Positions 62,343-64,000 of a DNA stretch of 64,000 nucleotides are shown piece by piece (the stretch's first letter is position 1; the number at the start of each line of letters is the position of its first letter). Where the stretch lies: NCBI RefSeq assembly GCF_024055715.1, contig NZ_JAMXMV010000006.1, forward strand, positions 372,001-436,000. The letters are read 5' to 3'. The notes beneath the pieces are model-generated. The model was given only the letters and a program-made list of their open reading frames with translations. It had not been told where the DNA came from and made no database searches. Made by a program: the position numbers and the translations under genes. The stretch is from Actinoallomurus soli. GTDB taxonomy: Bacteria; Actinomycetota; Actinomycetes; Streptosporangiales; Streptosporangiaceae.

Positions 62343-62361
62343 GCCGCGCCGGAGGCGCGGC
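62343..62361 (+). terminator. Hairpin just after the response regulator gene
   Basis: GCCGCGCC and GGCGCGGC pair over 8 bp with a 3-base loop, starting directly at the stop codon of the regulator gene. Confidence 0.65.
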
Positions 62362-62375
62362 CAGGCCATGGATGG

Positions 62376-62408
62376 CCGAGGGGCCCGGCTTGCGCGCGGG
62401 CCCCTCGG
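62376..62408. terminator. Bidirectional terminator between the regulator gene and clpB
   Basis: CCGAGGGGCCCG and CGGGCCCCTCGG pair perfectly over 12 bp with a 9-base loop, 12 bases from the clpB stop. It should terminate clpB and back up the hairpin at 62343. Confidence 0.8.
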
Positions 62409-62420
62409 TACGACGGACGG

Positions 62421-64000
<1,580 letters not shown>

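Overview
The window is chromosomal DNA from a high-GC actinobacterium. Third codon positions are very GC-rich, GTG starts are common, 4-base stop/start overlaps (GTGA, ATGA, TTGA) join many genes, and it carries actinobacterial hallmarks: a complete conservon (sensor kinase, roadblock, DUF742, GTPase, P450), DUF3151 beside purA, Pkn-type kinases, a WYL regulator and DUF4232. This fits Streptomyces or the Streptosporangiales/Thermomonosporaceae; I cannot place it more exactly. There is no rRNA, tRNA, CRISPR, prophage or IS element that I can see, and most intergenic gaps are short.

Layout. 1-5.7 kb: start of a Ser/Thr kinase, a MetE-C-like zinc methyltransferase, a secreted S33-type hydrolase whose catalytic residues are replaced, and a reductase-deaminase fusion with RibD domains in reverse order. 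4.8-6.7 kb: a partner-switch pair (RsbW-like kinase and STAS antagonist) running into a class A beta-lactamase. 6.8-10.5 kb: a tight three-gene operon of a Clp-type AAA+ ATPase, a radical-SAM activase-like protein and a zinc-ribbon/FHA protein with a long PYGAPQQD-rich linker. This is the strongest candidate for an undescribed system. 10.6-13.8 kb: two lipoproteins, a mini-NfeD and a flotillin. 14-21.3 kb: NrtR-like regulator, HisC-type aminotransferase, EamA exporter, a receptor kinase with a coiled-coil partner, and a GGDEF-like/HTH regulator. 21.7-28 kb: a MurA-like enzyme, then purD-ltrA-purB-MOSC. 28.1-29.4 kb: a CorA Mg2+ channel preceded by a proline-rich 32-codon leader ORF. 29.5-35.8 kb: GDPD, a MacAB-like exporter with a lipoprotein, and a divergent two-component system separated by a palindromic operator. 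35.8-40 kb: the conservon. 40-50 kb: purA, DUF3151, aldo-keto reductase, GNAT, HxlR, glutamate decarboxylase, class II aldolase, DedA, pyrE. 50.5-62.3 kb: NYN nuclease, TPR protein, PhoD phosphatase, phytase-like secreted protein, epoxide hydrolase with a divergent WYL regulator, a broken MFS gene beside an orphan SMI1 gene, a secreted lipase-like hydrolase and a NarL-type two-component system. The right edge holds most of a canonical clpB.

The housekeeping genes (purA, purB, purD, pyrE, fbaA, clpB, murA-like, hisC-type) show that this is core chromosome. The accessory interest lies in signalling and envelope modules: three two-component systems counting the conservon, two Ser/Thr kinases, an FHA reader, a partner-switch module and an exporter under its own sensor.
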